NCBI GenBank assembly: GCA_007844125.1
Contig: CM017557.1
Location: 60,566,230 to 60,630,229 of the forward strand
Direction of reading: 5' to 3'
Length of the DNA: 64,000 nt
From: Sinonovacula constricta
Lineage: Eukaryota; Mollusca; Bivalvia; Cardiida; Solecurtidae
Shown: piece after piece, positions 1 to 11,775 of the stretch
Layout: the number at the start of each line of letters is the position of its first letter
Numbering within the stretch: the stretch's first letter is position 1
Position numbers and translations under genes: made by a program
The notes under the pieces: model-generated
Database searches by the model: none
What the model saw: only the letters and a program-made list of their open reading frames with translations
What the model was told of the DNA's origin: nothing

Positions 1-200
1 GCGTCAGATTTATTGAATATCGAATAAACTTGCAGGCACTAACGCATTATTGTATGTCAAACGTCAACATACCTATATATGGTTTGTATGGTATACTTAC
101 GGAAAAATTAACCATTGGAACAGATTTACTTGCAGGAAAGGAATAACGTTGTAAGTCGCGTATACTTACAGGAGAACATACCCTTGTATACCGAGTTTAT

Positions 201-760
201 TTGCATAAAAACTCATTGTATGTCGATAACACTAGCAAAGTGTCGCATTTATATGTAAAAAAATGCCGAAAATTCACAGTTGTATGCCTTGTAAATTCAA
301 AGTTGTATGTCAAATGCACTTTCAAAAAGTCACAATTGGATGTCGATTACACTTGCAAAAGATTCACTTTTAGATGTCGATTACACTAGCAAAAGATTCA
401 CATTTAGATGTCGAAAAAAAGATTCACATTTGGCTGTCGATTACACTTGCAAAAGATTCACATTTTAGCGTCGAAAAAAGAGTCACATTTGGATGTCGAT
501 TACACTTGCAAAAGATTCACATTTCGATGTCGATTACACTTGCAAAAGATTCACATTTGGACGTCGAAAAAAAGATTCACATCCGGATGTCGATTACACT
601 TGCAAAAGATTCACATTTGGACGTCGAAAAAAAGATTCACATTCGGATGTCGATTACACTTGCAAAAGATTCGTATTTGGATGTCGATTACACTTGCAAA
701 ATAATCACAATAGTGTATTAAGAAAACTTGTAGAAAAACTCACGCCAGAAAGTCGATGAC
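201..760 (+). repeat. 34-bp minisatellite with 26-bp variant units
   Basis: Units of the type GATTCACATTTGGATGTCGA followed by TTACACTTGCAAAA repeat head to tail. They are interspersed with shorter units in which the second half is replaced by a run of A. All open frames across this stretch are products of the repetition. The inverted copy at about 27220-27780 has the same unit types but a different unit order and number, so the two arrays have evolved by unit gain and loss. Confidence 0.85.
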
Positions 761-884
761 ACTTGCAGAAACTAATGATGTATGTCAAATATTCTTTCGG
801 GGAACGTCCTGTTGTATGGTGAGTATACTTGCAGGGAAAGGTAACATGGTATAACGAGTATACTGACTGAGAATATTACCATTG

Positions 885-1375
885 TTTGTTAAAGGTGGCA
901 TCCTACAATTTGTCTTTATTTAATACATGTAACAATATCTAACCTCTGTTTAGGGTTTTTGTGCATAATTTCTGTAGAAACACATCATACTTTAGTCAAA
1001 GTTTTGAGGATTTTCAAAAGTATTTCCTCAATTTTAGGGCAGTAAAACTCGTTAATCATCACTTAAATGTTCATTCTTTTCAAATCTATAAATAAGAACG
1101 ATTGGGATTCTTGCTAAAAATAAACATCGACGTCACCACGGATGACGTGGTTAGTTTAAAAATAGCGTGTTTGAAATGAGGATTGTGACGTTATGGTTCC
1201 TTTTTCAGACAGGTGTAGGTTTTCAATAAACATCATTTTGCGAGATCTTTTCATGTAACCGTAGTTTATTAAGATGTTTACTGAAAATATTTTGTTCCAA
1301 ACGGCCGAATACAACCTTTAAAAAACAACACGCTCAATTGTATTTCGAGAATATTTTACCGGAAAAAGCGTAGCT
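885..1375 (+). other. Unique core of the foldback-like block
   Basis: This non-repetitive segment starts at TTAAAGGTGGCATCC and contains a TATA-like CTATAAATAAG near 1086 and a CRE-like pair (GACGTCACC and GATGACGTGG) near 1130-1150. It occurs three times in the window: here, inverted at about 26620-27100, and as a more diverged forward copy at about 28150-28655, where the TATA-like and GACGTCA motifs are kept. Retention of these motifs in all three copies hints at a promoter function, but no coding sequence follows them. Confidence 0.5.
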
Positions 1376-1399
1376 CTATATGTCGAGCATGCGCGAAGG

Positions 1400-1890
1400 A
1401 CAAAAATACTACATTGCATGTCGAATATACTTGTCGGCGAAATGTACCACTCTCTATCGAGTATACTTGCGGGAAGAACGCACCCCTCTATGTCAAGTGT
1501 AATTGAAAGGAAAACTTATCACTCTATGTTGTGTATAATTGCGAAGAAAACGCAACCCTCTATGTCGAGTATACTTGGGGGGAAAACGCATCCTGTTTGT
1601 CGAAAATAATTGCGAGGAAAACGTACCACTTTATGTCAAGTATACTTGAGGGGGGAAACGCACCCTCTATGTCGAATATAATTGCGAGGAAAGTGTTCCA
1701 CTCTATTTCATGTATGCATTCGGAGGGGGTGGGGTGGGGTGGGGGGTGGAGAAACGCACCCTCTTTGTCGAATATAATTGCGAGGAAAACAACACCAGTG
1801 TATGTAGAGTATAATTGCAAGGAAAACGCACCCTTTTTTGTCGAGTATACATCTACTTGCGGGGAAAACGCACCCCTCTATGTGTATAGC
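1400..1890 (+). repeat. 36-bp minisatellite
   Basis: Degenerate head-to-tail units of the type ATGTCGAGTATACTTGCGGG plus AAAACGCACCCCTCT. A G-rich insertion near 1720-1760 is missing from the inverted copy at about 26210-26580. No coding function is suggested. Confidence 0.75.
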
Positions 1891-2404
1891 GTGAATCCGG
1901 GCTCGACCCAACCGATACCTGAATTTACATAACATGTATAAATATATCTGTAAATGTATTATTACGTATGTTTAACCGACCCCCAATACACACACCTGAA
2001 TCCGCTACTGCCTACATCTATGTCGCTACGCTACGTTATCGACCAATTTACCGTGAGCACCAACCGAGCTGAGGCTGGGCAGTGGGTTCGCTTGGGTGAG
2101 TCAAGCTATGTTGAAATACCACTGTGTATAAACAGTCGGCTGTGTTGTAAGCACACTGTACAGCCAATCGTGCAGGTGTGTTAAGAAGGTCAGTCCAACT
2201 AGGATGTTTACGTCTAACAGTTTATACGCGGAAACGTAAACAAATGTATAATTTGGGATCGTTACTTTAAGTGAAGTTGTGCCAGTGCTTTAGTGTTAAA
2301 TGGTTTAGTGTTGTATAAGAATATCTTGTTGTGTAGGAGAGTGTCAAAAGACACATCGCCAATATATACTGACGAAGATCTGAGAAAGTGAAATCGAAGT
2401 ATAT

Positions 2405-2505
2405 TATATATAGATCTTATGTTTATAGGTAGCGGGTCATTGATCGCGTCTGATTAACAACAACAATTACATCATCATCAACAATAACGGCAACAACGGA
2501 GCATC
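2405..2505 (+). promoter_or_regulatory. Core promoter and 5' UTR of the membrane-protein gene
   Basis: The sequence TATATATAG at about 2405-2413 is a plausible TATA element, about 95 bp before the start codon. Downstream is an A/C-rich leader of CAA and ATC triplets. The same leader and TATA-like sequence occur at about 60157-60260 before the second exon-1 copy, so the element boundary at 2404 lies immediately upstream of the core promoter. The transcription start was not determined. Confidence 0.4.
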
Positions 2506-3074
2506 ATGGGTACGGTGTATACAACTAACACGATGAATGGAGGTGCAGATACATTTACACAGCCGGAAGGACAGACAGTCGAGAGTGAGTAAACGAAATA
2601 TACCGTGTATTATGTACACAAAATGCTACCACTCTCACAGCTTTATAATCCCCAAACACAAATATGAGGCTATTATAACTGCACCTGAGGGTAGTTGGCT
2701 ATAAACACTATAACTTTCAACTATGTAGTTGTTCTCGTACCTATATAATTAGTGTTAATGCTATGATCAGGGTTTCTGGTAGGAAAGAATAAGACTACCA
2801 TACCATTACCAGGTCAGGACTCAGACGATAAGGGGTGGGGGAATGGGGTGTTAGCTGCGGTGGTGGAGGGGCGGTGGGGGCGCATGTTGGTAGGTGCGGG
2901 AAGATGGGTCATGGTGTAAAAGTATATATATTTATATGTATATATAGAGAGAGAGAGAGGGAGAAAGAGAGAGAGAGAACGAGAGTAGAGAGAGATAGTA
3001 GAGAGAGGGGGGAGAGAGAGAGTAAGGGAGAGAGAAAAAAGAAGGGAGAGAGTAGAGAGAGAGAGAGAGGGTAG

Positions 3075-3119
<45 letters not shown>

Positions 3120-4352
3120 GAGAGGGAGAGAGGTACCTCACTTAACCTTCATATGCGAAATTTCCAAATATACGCCATTGGACAATCCTTTATGTCCCTT
3201 GCGAAATAATCGCGCTAAGCTAAAAATAGAACGCTGGCGTAATACTCGTACACCATTTCTTATCTGTTTGTTACATTCGTTAACTAAAACATGTTGTTTC
3301 AATGATTGGTCGGCATTGTAAAATACATATACCGGATCCTATGGAGGATGATAGCACGTATTGTCAATCATCGATAAAAGAAATGATTTGTGGAGTTGTG
3401 TTCGGGCATCCTACGTAATGAAAAACAAACAAACAACAACAAAACAATAGAAAAAAACACTAAACCACACAGAGACAAAAAGGGACAGGAATTGCCCAGG
3501 AGATGTGCCCCTCCGAAAGGAAACTCCACCAAAACCCACAAAAGGTGACAAAGGGAAATTGCCCAGGAGAGGACCACCGCCATCCCACTGCCCTGTCCCA
3601 TGTACCTGGCAACACCCTGGGTGAAGAATTGCTTAGGAGATGTTTCGTCCAGTTTTCATTGTAGATAGAATCAACCCTTGAATTGAATTTGTGTTTCTTA
3701 CACACATGCATAGCCAAGTGCGGCTTTCTTCCATACAAGATCTACCAAATCAACCGACAATAACCACGTACCATCTCCGATAAACTACCCCCAATAGATG
3801 CGTGCGTGCGTGCGTGCGCGCGCGTGCGTTTGTGTGTATTGTTTCACAACAGAAAGAAAATATAGCAGTGATAACAATAATAAAAGTATTGCATATGGCG
3901 TTCATCTCCACACACGCACGCACGCACGCACGCACAAATTTTACCTTGAAGTGTTCAATCAATAATAAATCAGCAATACCATGTCATTGTAACAAGGACT
4001 GGTCGAAACATCAAGAAAAGACATTGACAGTATAATGAAATGTCGCAAGATAACACATAAGAATGTCGTTTGGCGTTATCAGTGGCCATTACAATTTTTA
4101 ACCGCCAGGGCAGATTACACAGTCACTATGCAATATCCCCGCAACGTTCACGTGCATTTTATTGCGTACGGGTACCTTGTTTTTGTTTTGTGATTTTTTT
4201 TATTACTATTTTTATCTTATTGCCGTCAATAATCTTGACATTTTGGCCGTGATCCAGTCGCAAAGGTATGAGTGAGAATGAGAAACAGTAACTCGGCGAA
4301 GGAGGATGGATTATGGTAGTAGTGGTGAGTGGGTGGGTGGGTGGATTTTAAT

Positions 4353-4394
<42 letters not shown>

Positions 4395-7300
4395 CGACGA
4401 CGATGCAGATATTGTTGCTGTTGATGATTATGTTGTTGTTGTTGTTGTTGTCGTCGTCGTCGTCGTCGTCGTCGTTGTTTTTGATGATGATGATGATGAT
4501 GGATGATGGTGATGGTGATGATGATTATGATGATGATGGTGATGATGATGGTGACGATGATGATGCTAAATCTTACGTCTTTTCAGCCGCCAGCAATAGG
4601 TCAGCTGCTCTCCAAAAGTTCAAGCTGATTCTGTTCGGCCAACTAATTTTGGGGGCCGGCCTACTGACATGCGGTATTATAGCTCTTTCAAACTTCGACG
4701 CAGATGCTTTCTTCGGACCTCCTTATTTCATCGGTGCAATGGTGGCAGGACCTCTAGTAAGTTTATCGTTGAAGCGATTAAGTCAATTTTGAATTCCCCT
4801 TTTCCGTTTATAAAGGGACATTTGTCTAAGTATTAAAATTCTACATTCTTCCCTCCCTTTTGGGAATTGCACGTATTGGGTATATATTCTCCTTATACCT
4901 TTCCACATTAAGTCCTTCGCCCCTAAACGAGACTCGAACCCACGCGGTGAGAGGCTAAGCGGTCATAGGAGTTACAGGTCGATGACTCTACCACTACGCC
5001 ACATTATATATATATAGTTACTGAATCGAAACTATGATTTTTAGCTCACCTAAGCACAACGTGCTCAAGGTGAGCTTTTCTGATACCGCTTCGTCCGTCG
5101 TCAGTCGTCAACATTTTAGTTTGTGAACACGCTAGAGGCCACAGTTTTTATCCAATCTTCATCAAATTTCGTCAGAATGTTTGTCTGCCTGAAATTTTGG
5201 ATGAATTCATTATTGGGTCACCTGGGGTCAAAAAGTAGTCACTAGGTCAAATTTTAGGAAAAACTTGTGAACACACTAGAGACCATATGCATAGCCCAAT
5301 CTTCACCAAACTTGATCAGAATGTTTGTCTGCATGAAATCTTGGATGAATTCGTAACTTGGTCATGTGGGATCAAAAAGTAGGTCACTAGGTCAAATGTT
5401 AGAAAAAGCTTGTGGACACACTAAAGGCCATTTATATAGGCCAATCTTCTTCAAACTTGATCAGTATATTTGCCTGCATGAAATCCTCACGACTCTTACA
5501 GTTTGGCCACGTGCGGTCACGTTTTTTCTAACGTCATCGTCCATGTTAGTATCGGGTACAACATAACATGCTGTACACCAGAAACCATCCATATGATAAT
5601 TCCAGTCACTAACGCGACAAAAAGTAATTCTTCGTTCCGCTCGGAACACCTAAGCTTTTTTACTTCCAGGAATATGCCTCGGAGGCAAAATAGGGAGAAA
5701 GTAGCCCGGTAAGATGACAGCCAGATTCAAAGACATTGATCCACAGCCTTTTGACAAAACATGTTGTAAACTGGCACGTATATAGCAGGAAGGCGGCATG
5801 TGTACTTACATATTAAGCTATTTTATTTCCTGCAGCTTCTACTGGGAGGACTAGCGTCATTTATGCTACAACGGCATGCTGCCCAATACGAAGACTCCGA
5901 CACAGCAAAACAACAGGCACGATGTGACGTAAGTATTAAACTGCATTTAACAGTATAACGAATAAATGAATCAATTAATTTTATTACAAAATGAATTTAT
6001 GTTTGTATGACTGAATAAACATGGGGCGCCCGTGGCGTAGTGGTAAAGTTGCCGACTTATGCCTCCCACTGTGTGGGTTCGAGTCTGGTTCGAGGCACAG
6101 GTCTTAATGTAGGAAGGTCTAACAGTTGACCTGCGGTGCGCCGGTGGTTCTAATAAGACATTTGTCTAGGATATTCCTCCACAAAAATAAAAAGACTGAA
6201 TCGCTTATCAGCCAGCCGAGTGACCATCTGTCTTTAACCGTTTAGCCCTTTTCACACTTGATACACCTTCAAGATTGCGGGGCGGGTAAGTTAATGTGAT
6301 CAGCCACTACCTTGTCTATGATGACTTTCATTCCTGGTTGGCTTTAATCAGAGCCAACAGGATGCTTTTTCAGCGCCTTTTGCAGCACCTTGGTTTCCGT
6401 TCCTCTTTGACACCCATTCCTTCTATTATTTCACTCTGTTGATTGTAATGGGAAACCACTGCATTCAACATCAATAGGGCATACTGATGTCTTTTATGCG
6501 TTCTCCTTGCAGGAAATGGCTAGGTCGTACATACTTTGCCCTCTTATCCGAGCTCGTAGGCCATCGCAACTCTTTCAGTTATTGCGACTCGCATTTGCGT
6601 TGTTGAACAAACCAAGCATCTCCCAGAATTTGCCTCATTGAAGTCAGCAACCGGCTGTGATTTGCCAGTCTTTCACAAGGCCCTGTCGCTCTTCCGTTCT
6701 TTTTCTAGAATGTGTTCAAGCTACCTTAGTTTATTGTCGAGCCATATTAATTATTCTAGAGCGAAAACCCTGGTACAGGAGGACATTATGTGTCACAAAT
6801 ACCATATCTCTTCGTTAATTTGTAAAGTTTCATCGGAGTAATAGTTGTACCGCTATTGCAATGCCGCCTTAATTGATTTCTCTTCATATCTCTCTATATA
6901 ATAGACATTATTTCAAACTTCACTGATGTCTCTTCTCTTTGATCCTTTTCCTGTGCCTAATCCATCTCTTCCCATGTTGATCTGTCATACAATTTCTTAG
7001 CGCTTTAAGCTATCGTAGAACCTTGTACAGCTTGCTTAATAGACTGATTCCGCCAGTTTGAGGACCGAATCCTTCTCAACTGATCTTTTCGTCTGCATAA
7101 TTTCTCAGTGTAAACAGGAACCTGGCTTTGCGCACCTTCTGGTTTTCCACGAGGAAGCTCAGTAGCGTCCTTTATTGTGCATAGGTGTGCAAAATGTTTG
7201 CTTTATTTTAATTCTACATGGTTTCATTTTTTATACCAAAAGGTTAAGATTACCTTCAAATCAGGAAATATGATAACAAATCATAGCAACAAACTGTTAA

Positions 7301-9703
7301 TAAAGAGGAAAAGTCCGTGTCACACATTCTACTTCCGGTCGGTATTTAATGTAATCTCCCCACATAAGCTTGGTAGAATGGCTGTAAAGACAAACGTTGG
7401 AAAATGAGAGGTAAGCTTTACGACTTCACCAGGTGCTTGCTAATGGTTTACTGTTGTTACAGTTATGACATTGTCATTAAATGCCATATTATAACCAAAA
7501 GCAGACAGTGTAGGAAAATCCAAGCCCAGGTCGGGCCAGTCTACGAACAGGTTCTTGTTGTCAATTTCTGCTTCATTGAGAAGTTAAGCAAGCGCGTTTG
7601 GGTGTTCCACTCACCCAAATAATTCAGAAATTAACCTTTTCTAAACTGGTGTGTTGATAAAGCATTTGATCATCATATCAGAAGCCAATGTCCTGGCCAC
7701 TGTTGAGATAAAAAATCGTCGCTTTTACACTTAGCTGGAAAGTTTATTTTTTCTGAAATGTTTTTCCCTTTAGCACAAAACATCATTCAGCTAACCGTCA
7801 GCATAATGGGAGTGTACCTTTACGCCATACCAAGCGCAGAAGACACCATAGTTGACGAGTTTTGGGTCATTTCTAACAGACCTTAAGTTTCAAATAGTTC
7901 CAGATGCTGAACATAAGCGGGAATTCTTTACCACACCGTTTACTGCTTTCGAAGTTAATTCTTTCATGTTCAAGACTCTTTTAAGTTTTGGTTCAGATTG
8001 TATCTTGTCGCAGTTTCCCAGTTGTCTATCTTGCCATGAGTCCTCATACACCTCTCTAAGGTACGATTCTACATCCTTCTTGCTACATTTCCGGATTTCC
8101 AAATTTTCTTCAGATAGCAGCGTTCTGGACAAACCTGAAGTGGTTAGAAGTGGCAGCTGCTTGTTTCTTTACTTTGTCTCATCATTTTCCCATGTAGTCT
8201 GTCTGCGTTGGTACATGTACCGAGTCTAGATTTAAACTGATTTAAGCTTAGACCTTTTCTGTTAGATTCACAAGAACGTATGTTACGCTTCCTGATATAC
8301 CTAACCTTAAGACGAATCTTCTGTATCTCGCATAGGTGTCTGGAAGAGTATTCTTCTTGAAAAAAAAAGTTCTCCTCTCCAAACCTCTCTTTTCCCTGAA
8401 AGTAGTCTATGAAATGCCTCGGTTAGAGAGTGCACTTAAGTAAGATCGTGTCCAGGTCGTCATATAACTGCCCAACTAGTGTCGTTCATTTTTGTCCACA
8501 CGATGTGTTGTCTTCTCTCCAGCTGCCTACACAGGCAAAAAGGCTACTTGGCTGTTTTCTTTCTTGACACATAATGATGACTCTTTCCAGATGGAGTTTT
8601 GCTGAAGATTGTGGAGTCTTTTACCGTATATTTTATCCCCAACCTCCATCCCTCCTTCCACCAATGGTCCTAATTTCTGCCAAATGTAGACTCCGAAACA
8701 TTTGTCAAACACCACGGCAGGTGAGACTGCAGGTGCTGAGAGACAATTTATACAAAGATTTGTCCCCTGACTAGTGTACACTCGGTGAACGTATGAATGA
8801 ATATGTTAAATGAGTGGTGTCATTTTGAAAGTTAGTTGTAGATTCTGTTGATACGGTTGATGTTTAAACGAAATGTTGTTTCTAAGCATGTTTAAATGTC
8901 GCTGGCTTGACGAAGACTAGTAATCCAATCATGGTTTTCAACTAACAGTCCACATATTCTTTAAACGGATTTGCATACACCTTATCCTAAAAATTAAAAC
9001 CCAACCTTCTATAAACAGAGACCCATCCACTATGTGTTTTACGCAAACTTTATGTTGATGCAACTCTTATTTCATCACATTTACTGTCGTTTTTCAGATG
9101 CAGGGGATTCAGATTACAACCATGTTCACGTTCATGGGCTGCTTCATGGGCTTCATTATGTTGGGCATATCCGGGGCTCTTTCTAAAAACCGAGACTGCT
9201 TCTCCTGTAAGGAAGATCTGCACAAGGATTTGAACAGAAGCCTTGCCATTGCCATTTGCGTATTGTTGGTTGCCGCCTTCCTTTTCTCAATTTTCATCAT
9301 GTACATCTTCTGCACGACGGCGGGGTCGTTCGGAGTCATTATGAATAATCGGCGTGCTGTGTTGTTACGGCAGCAGCATATATTGGCTACCCAGATGGCG
9401 CTAAATCAGCAGATGTTGTTGCAACAACAGCAAATGGGCGGCGTAGGGACCGGCGGTGTGTTTTCTTCACATTCTACAGTCCCTACTGCACCGTATCCGC
9501 CGACGGGATACCCATTGGGAACTGCGCCATTTGGAAACGCCGGAGCTCCAAACACGCAGGCAATGTCTGATTTGCAGAGACAGAACGAACTTCTTCAGCA
9601 ACAGATTTTACTAATGCAGCAACAGCAGCAACAACAGCAACAATCTGGTTTTAGTCAGGCGCCTCCACCTCCGAGTTATGAAACGGTGGCAGGGTTTAAG
9701 TAG
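2506..9703 (+). CDS. Four-transmembrane protein with Q-rich, PPPPSY tail (spliced)
   Basis: Four exons join in frame: 2506-2584, 4587-4756, 5836-5928 and 9098-9703, with GT donors (GTGAGT, GTAAGT, GTAAGT) and AG acceptors. The product is 315 residues. A polar N-terminus of about 35 residues precedes four hydrophobic helices. The first is encoded in exon 2 (KLILFGQLILGAGLL), the second spans the exon 2-3 junction, and the third and fourth are in exon 4 (TMFTFMGCFMGFIML and LAIAICVLLVAAFLFSIFI). The loop between helices 3 and 4 holds a CFSC pair. The tail has glutamine runs and ends APPPPSYETVAGFK, a PY-like motif of the kind bound by WW domains. The layout resembles MS4A/CD20-like and other small tetraspan membrane proteins; I cannot name an orthologue. 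Intron 3 (5929-9097) holds a SINE and a LINE relic. The start is the first ATG after the leader and is conserved in frame, but not as ATG, in the second copy. Confidence 0.85.
2938..3135 (+). repeat. (TA)n and (GA)n microsatellites in intron 1
   Basis: A short TATATA stretch is followed by about 180 bp of GA repeats with GGGAGA interruptions. The same pair, with a much longer TA run, ends the window at about 63710-64000, because intron 1 is duplicated there. Open frames rich in RE/ER or SLSL here are artefacts. Confidence 0.9.
3797..3936. repeat. Inverted pair of (GTGC)n/(GCAC)n microsatellites
   Basis: GTGCGTGC repeats at about 3799-3830 and GCACGCAC repeats at about 3910-3936 are complementary and enclose about 80 bp, so the single strand could fold into a hairpin. 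It lies within intron 1. No gene is seen. Confidence 0.7.
4350..4560 (+). repeat. Trinucleotide microsatellite (GAT/GTT/GTC)
   Basis: Runs of GAT, then GTTGTTGTT, then GTCGTC, then GAT again, ending 27 bp before the exon 2 acceptor of the membrane-protein gene. Poly-D, poly-M and poly-V open frames here are artefacts, although one runs in frame into exon 2. Length changes so close to the acceptor could affect splicing; that is inference. Confidence 0.9.
4800..5010 (-). mobile_element. tRNA-derived SINE
   Basis: Read on the minus strand, GTGGCGTAGTGGTAGAGT (A-box-like) is followed about 50 bp later by GTGGGTTCGAGTCTCG (B-box). The tail ends in GACAAATGTCCC. A second member of the family is at 6021-6190 on the plus strand, with the same A and B boxes and the same self-complementary GACAAATGTC in its tail. 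The pair therefore supports a tRNA-headed SINE with a shared tail. It lies in intron 2. Confidence 0.7.
5040..5480 (+). repeat. Diverged ~125-150 bp tandem repeat
   Basis: The block opens with a short inverted repeat (GCTCACCTAAGCACAACG near 5043 and GCTCAAGGTGAGC). Three diverged units follow, each containing GTGAACACACTAGAG-like, CAATCTTCATCAAA-like and AGAATGTTTGTCTGC-like segments and GTCACTAGGTCAAAT. No coding potential. It resembles dispersed repeats common in mollusc genomes, from memory only. Confidence 0.6.
6021..6190 (+). mobile_element. tRNA-derived SINE
   Basis: GGCGCCCGTGGCGTAGTGG supplies the A box and GTGTGGGTTCGAGTCTGG the B box, about 45 bp apart as in a tRNA gene. The sequence does not fold into a complete tRNA and continues into an unrelated body, ending with GACATTTGTC and an A-rich tail near 6185. 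It lies in intron 3. Confidence 0.75.
6240..8800 (-). pseudogene. Decayed non-LTR retrotransposon (reverse transcriptase relic)
   Basis: On the minus strand, 8132-7890 encodes a stretch ending SKAVNGVVKNSRLCSASGTI. It fits the segment just before the reverse-transcriptase core in many animal LINEs, where a helix precedes SAPGPNG. Further on, about 7600-7490 reads EIDNKNLFVDWPDLG, matching the block in which these elements usually have W-x-D-L. Many stops and frameshifts lie between, and the rest of the interval is only assumed to be the same relic. It sits antisense in intron 3 of the membrane-protein gene. Outer limits are approximate. Confidence 0.5.
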
Positions 9704-9949
9704 TTGGCATACTTTTACTTGTTTTCTTAGTAATGGGCAAATTGTCTTAATTCAAATTAATTTGCCATTTAAATGAAACTCATAAGAGAAACCGTCAAAT
9801 ATTCATAGAAAGCCGATCAATGAAACCATTTATATAGGAGTTTGAAGATGTTTATAAATGAAGTTCTTGCAAGGGAAAATTGTGAGAATGGCCTATCTAA
9901 TTATTTATCATACGGAACATAGCTTCTTACAAACAAAACCTCTAATAAA
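9704..9949 (+). terminator. 3' UTR with polyadenylation signal
   Basis: AATAAA at 9944-9949 lies about 240 bp after the stop codon of the membrane-protein gene and is followed by an A-rich stretch at about 9960. It is the first canonical signal downstream. From 9950 to about 10350 I see only AT-rich sequence without features. Confidence 0.55.
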
Positions 9950-10351
9950 TGTATCGGAATTAAAAAAACAACACCCTGTGATCTTCGGGTATGGTAGATT
10001 AATTTTGCAAATTGAAAATGGTTGACAAAGACTTTCACACTTATTATGCATTCAAAACCCTTTTAAATCACCAGTTTTTTGGGGGGCCAAAATCGACTTT
10101 GTAAATAAACAATTAACGTCGGAAGTACCAGGGGATCTAAACTCGTTGATTTTTACTATATCAGAATTTTTCAATTATAAAAATACAATGTCTAACTTGT
10201 TTTATATTGATTGTTAAACAAAACAGAATTTATTTTGGTTTATTATATGCCGGACTGCAAGAGTTAATTAGTTGCACTAGTTTCTCTTCAACATTGTTCC
10301 GATTGAGGATTTTTCCTGGACCAATAAGACGCCGCGCATTCGTGTACCTGA

Positions 10352-10857
10352 ACAATCGGAACACCTCGGGTAATTCCGTTCTAGGGACAATCCAATCGCA
10401 ACACCTCGGATAATTCACGAATCATCTCTCGGATGTATGTAGGTAGTCGGATCACCTCGGCTATTTCCCTAAATGGGACTACTTTTCTGACAGAAGTCAA
10501 AACAAAGATGGCAGCTCGGATTACAGCTAACTACACTACGATGCCTGTAAAACTTCAATTTGTGGCGGCTTCAAAAAATCATCCAACTTTAATTTACCCA
10601 GCTTTCAAACGATGGCATAGTTTATGTTTTGTGCGAACTACTAAACTACTAAAATAGGCATACTCTTCTTCCGACTTCCGGCGAACAAAACGATCGCGAT
10701 TTCAGTAAGTATCATTGCACCAGATACATCCGAAGGATGATTTTCCCGAGGACGGAATTAACCGAGTTCCGATTGGGGACAATCATCCGTGAATTATCCG
10801 AGGTGTTCCGATTGGGGACAATCATCCGTGAATTATCCGAGGTGTTCCGATTAGTAC
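10352..10857. mobile_element. ~500 bp inverted-repeat element (family D)
   Basis: The left end reads AATCGGAACACCTCGGGTAA and the right end is its near complement (CCGAGGTGTTCCGATT). Both ends carry extra inner copies of the motif; for example the segment GGGACAATCATCCGTGAATT occurs twice on the right. The flanks share GTACCTG (about 10344 and 10860), a possible target duplication of 7-8 bp as hAT- and P-type elements make. No transposase. A related copy is at 30260-30660, and terminus-like motifs recur at 11620-11770. Confidence 0.6.
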
Positions 10858-11620
10858 CTGGGTTGGACGTTTGCCAGTGTGCTACTTTGTATTGACGTGT
10901 ATACTGATCACTGTTTAATATAAACGTTTATGTAACTAATCGGAATATTTTAGGGTACGGCCGGATTATTTAAAATATATATTTTTGTAATTTGATGACA
11001 GTATTTTTATTATTTACATTAGTTGTTAACCATATTCTATAATATTTGATAAAATTAATAAAGAATATTTTTAACACCCTCATATATTGATATATAGAAA
11101 TCATATTCGACAAATAATTTTTTAGTTTGATGATTAAAATGATATTAATATATACCTTTAAAAATTTAATACTAACAACATTTTAATAATATCTGTCACA
11201 TGAACAATAGCAAAAATAGTTTAAATATGATAAAACTTAAATATTGCAGCTTATAAAAGTTTATTTTAACAGGGTATAAAATTTGAAACTTGTGTTATAC
11301 TAACAAAAATTGATTATTAAAAATGTGATATTTTACTGGGTTGAGAATTGCCATTACAATTGCAGAAACAAATTAAAACTGAACTTGTACACATTTATAA
11401 TGGCGGGAGTCTGATTGTGTAATAATGCTGTAATATATATTTCATAAATCGTGTACATAAACTTTATGAACAAATCTGTTTACTGTATTTGTTACAAGTG
11501 ACTCTGAAGTCGCTGCGCTCGTTTCGGCTTCTATTTTCTAAAGAAACGTCTTAATAGACTCTATCCTATACAAAGTTGATTTACCATTAAAGTTCGCGCA
11601 GAGAAGTTCATGTCTGTAGA
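10858..11620. other. AT-rich sequence without recognised features
   Basis: Strongly AT-rich with many short poly-A/T runs. No open frame, splice-framed exon, repeat or RNA gene could be supported. Confidence 0.6.
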
Positions 11621-11623
11621 TAA

Positions 11624-11775
11624 ACTCCACTCGGAACTCCTCGGGTAATTCCGTCCTCTACGTAATCACCTCGGAAATAATGCTGTCGCCGCCATATTGA
11701 CGAACTACTTCCAAAATGGCACTCGGAACTCCTCGGGTAATTCCGTCCTCTACGTAATCACCTCGTGATCCGAGT
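11624..11775. repeat. Direct repeat of family D terminus
   Basis: ACTCGGAACTCCTCGGGTAA followed by TTCCGTCCTCTACGTAATCACCTCG occurs twice, at about 11627 and 11718, separated by a segment containing GCCGCCATATTGACG. The motif is the terminus of the inverted-repeat family at 10352-10857, so this is probably the end of a related, larger element containing the helicase fragment next to it. Confidence 0.6.

Larger units (their letters stand above)
1..2404 (+). repeat. Foldback-like minisatellite block, left copy
   Basis: This block is present again, reverse-complemented, at 25683-28076, and the match runs to the first base of the window, so it may extend to the left. It consists of a 34-36 bp minisatellite (about 1-870), a non-repetitive core (about 885-1375), a second minisatellite (about 1400-1890) and about 500 bp of unique sequence. 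It stops abruptly at 2404, directly before the TATA-like sequence and exon 1 of the membrane-protein gene. Long inverted repeats built from short tandem repeats are the hallmark of Foldback-type elements. I see no transposase, so the family assignment is inference. Confidence 0.7.

Noticed and set aside
201..760. CRISPR-like regularly spaced repeats
   Set aside because: Units are contiguous, of two variant lengths, with no unique spacers, in an intron-bearing animal genome; this is a minisatellite.
1954..2184. 76-codon frame conserved in both copies of the minisatellite block
   Set aside because: The copies are near-identical overall, so conservation is not informative; no motif, no splice or promoter context.
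2835..3141. RE-rich and SLSL-rich open frames
   Set aside because: Translation of GA-repeat microsatellite in both directions.
4306..4560. Poly-D, poly-M and poly-V frames as coding
   Set aside because: Trinucleotide microsatellite in intron 1; only the part after the acceptor at 4586 is exon.
6021..6110. Functional tRNA gene
   Set aside because: A and B boxes are present, but no complete cloverleaf is formed and the sequence continues into a SINE body.
7852..8229. 125-codon plus-strand frame
   Set aside because: Opposite strand of the LINE-like relic, no recognisable domain; the minus strand reads as reverse transcriptase-like.
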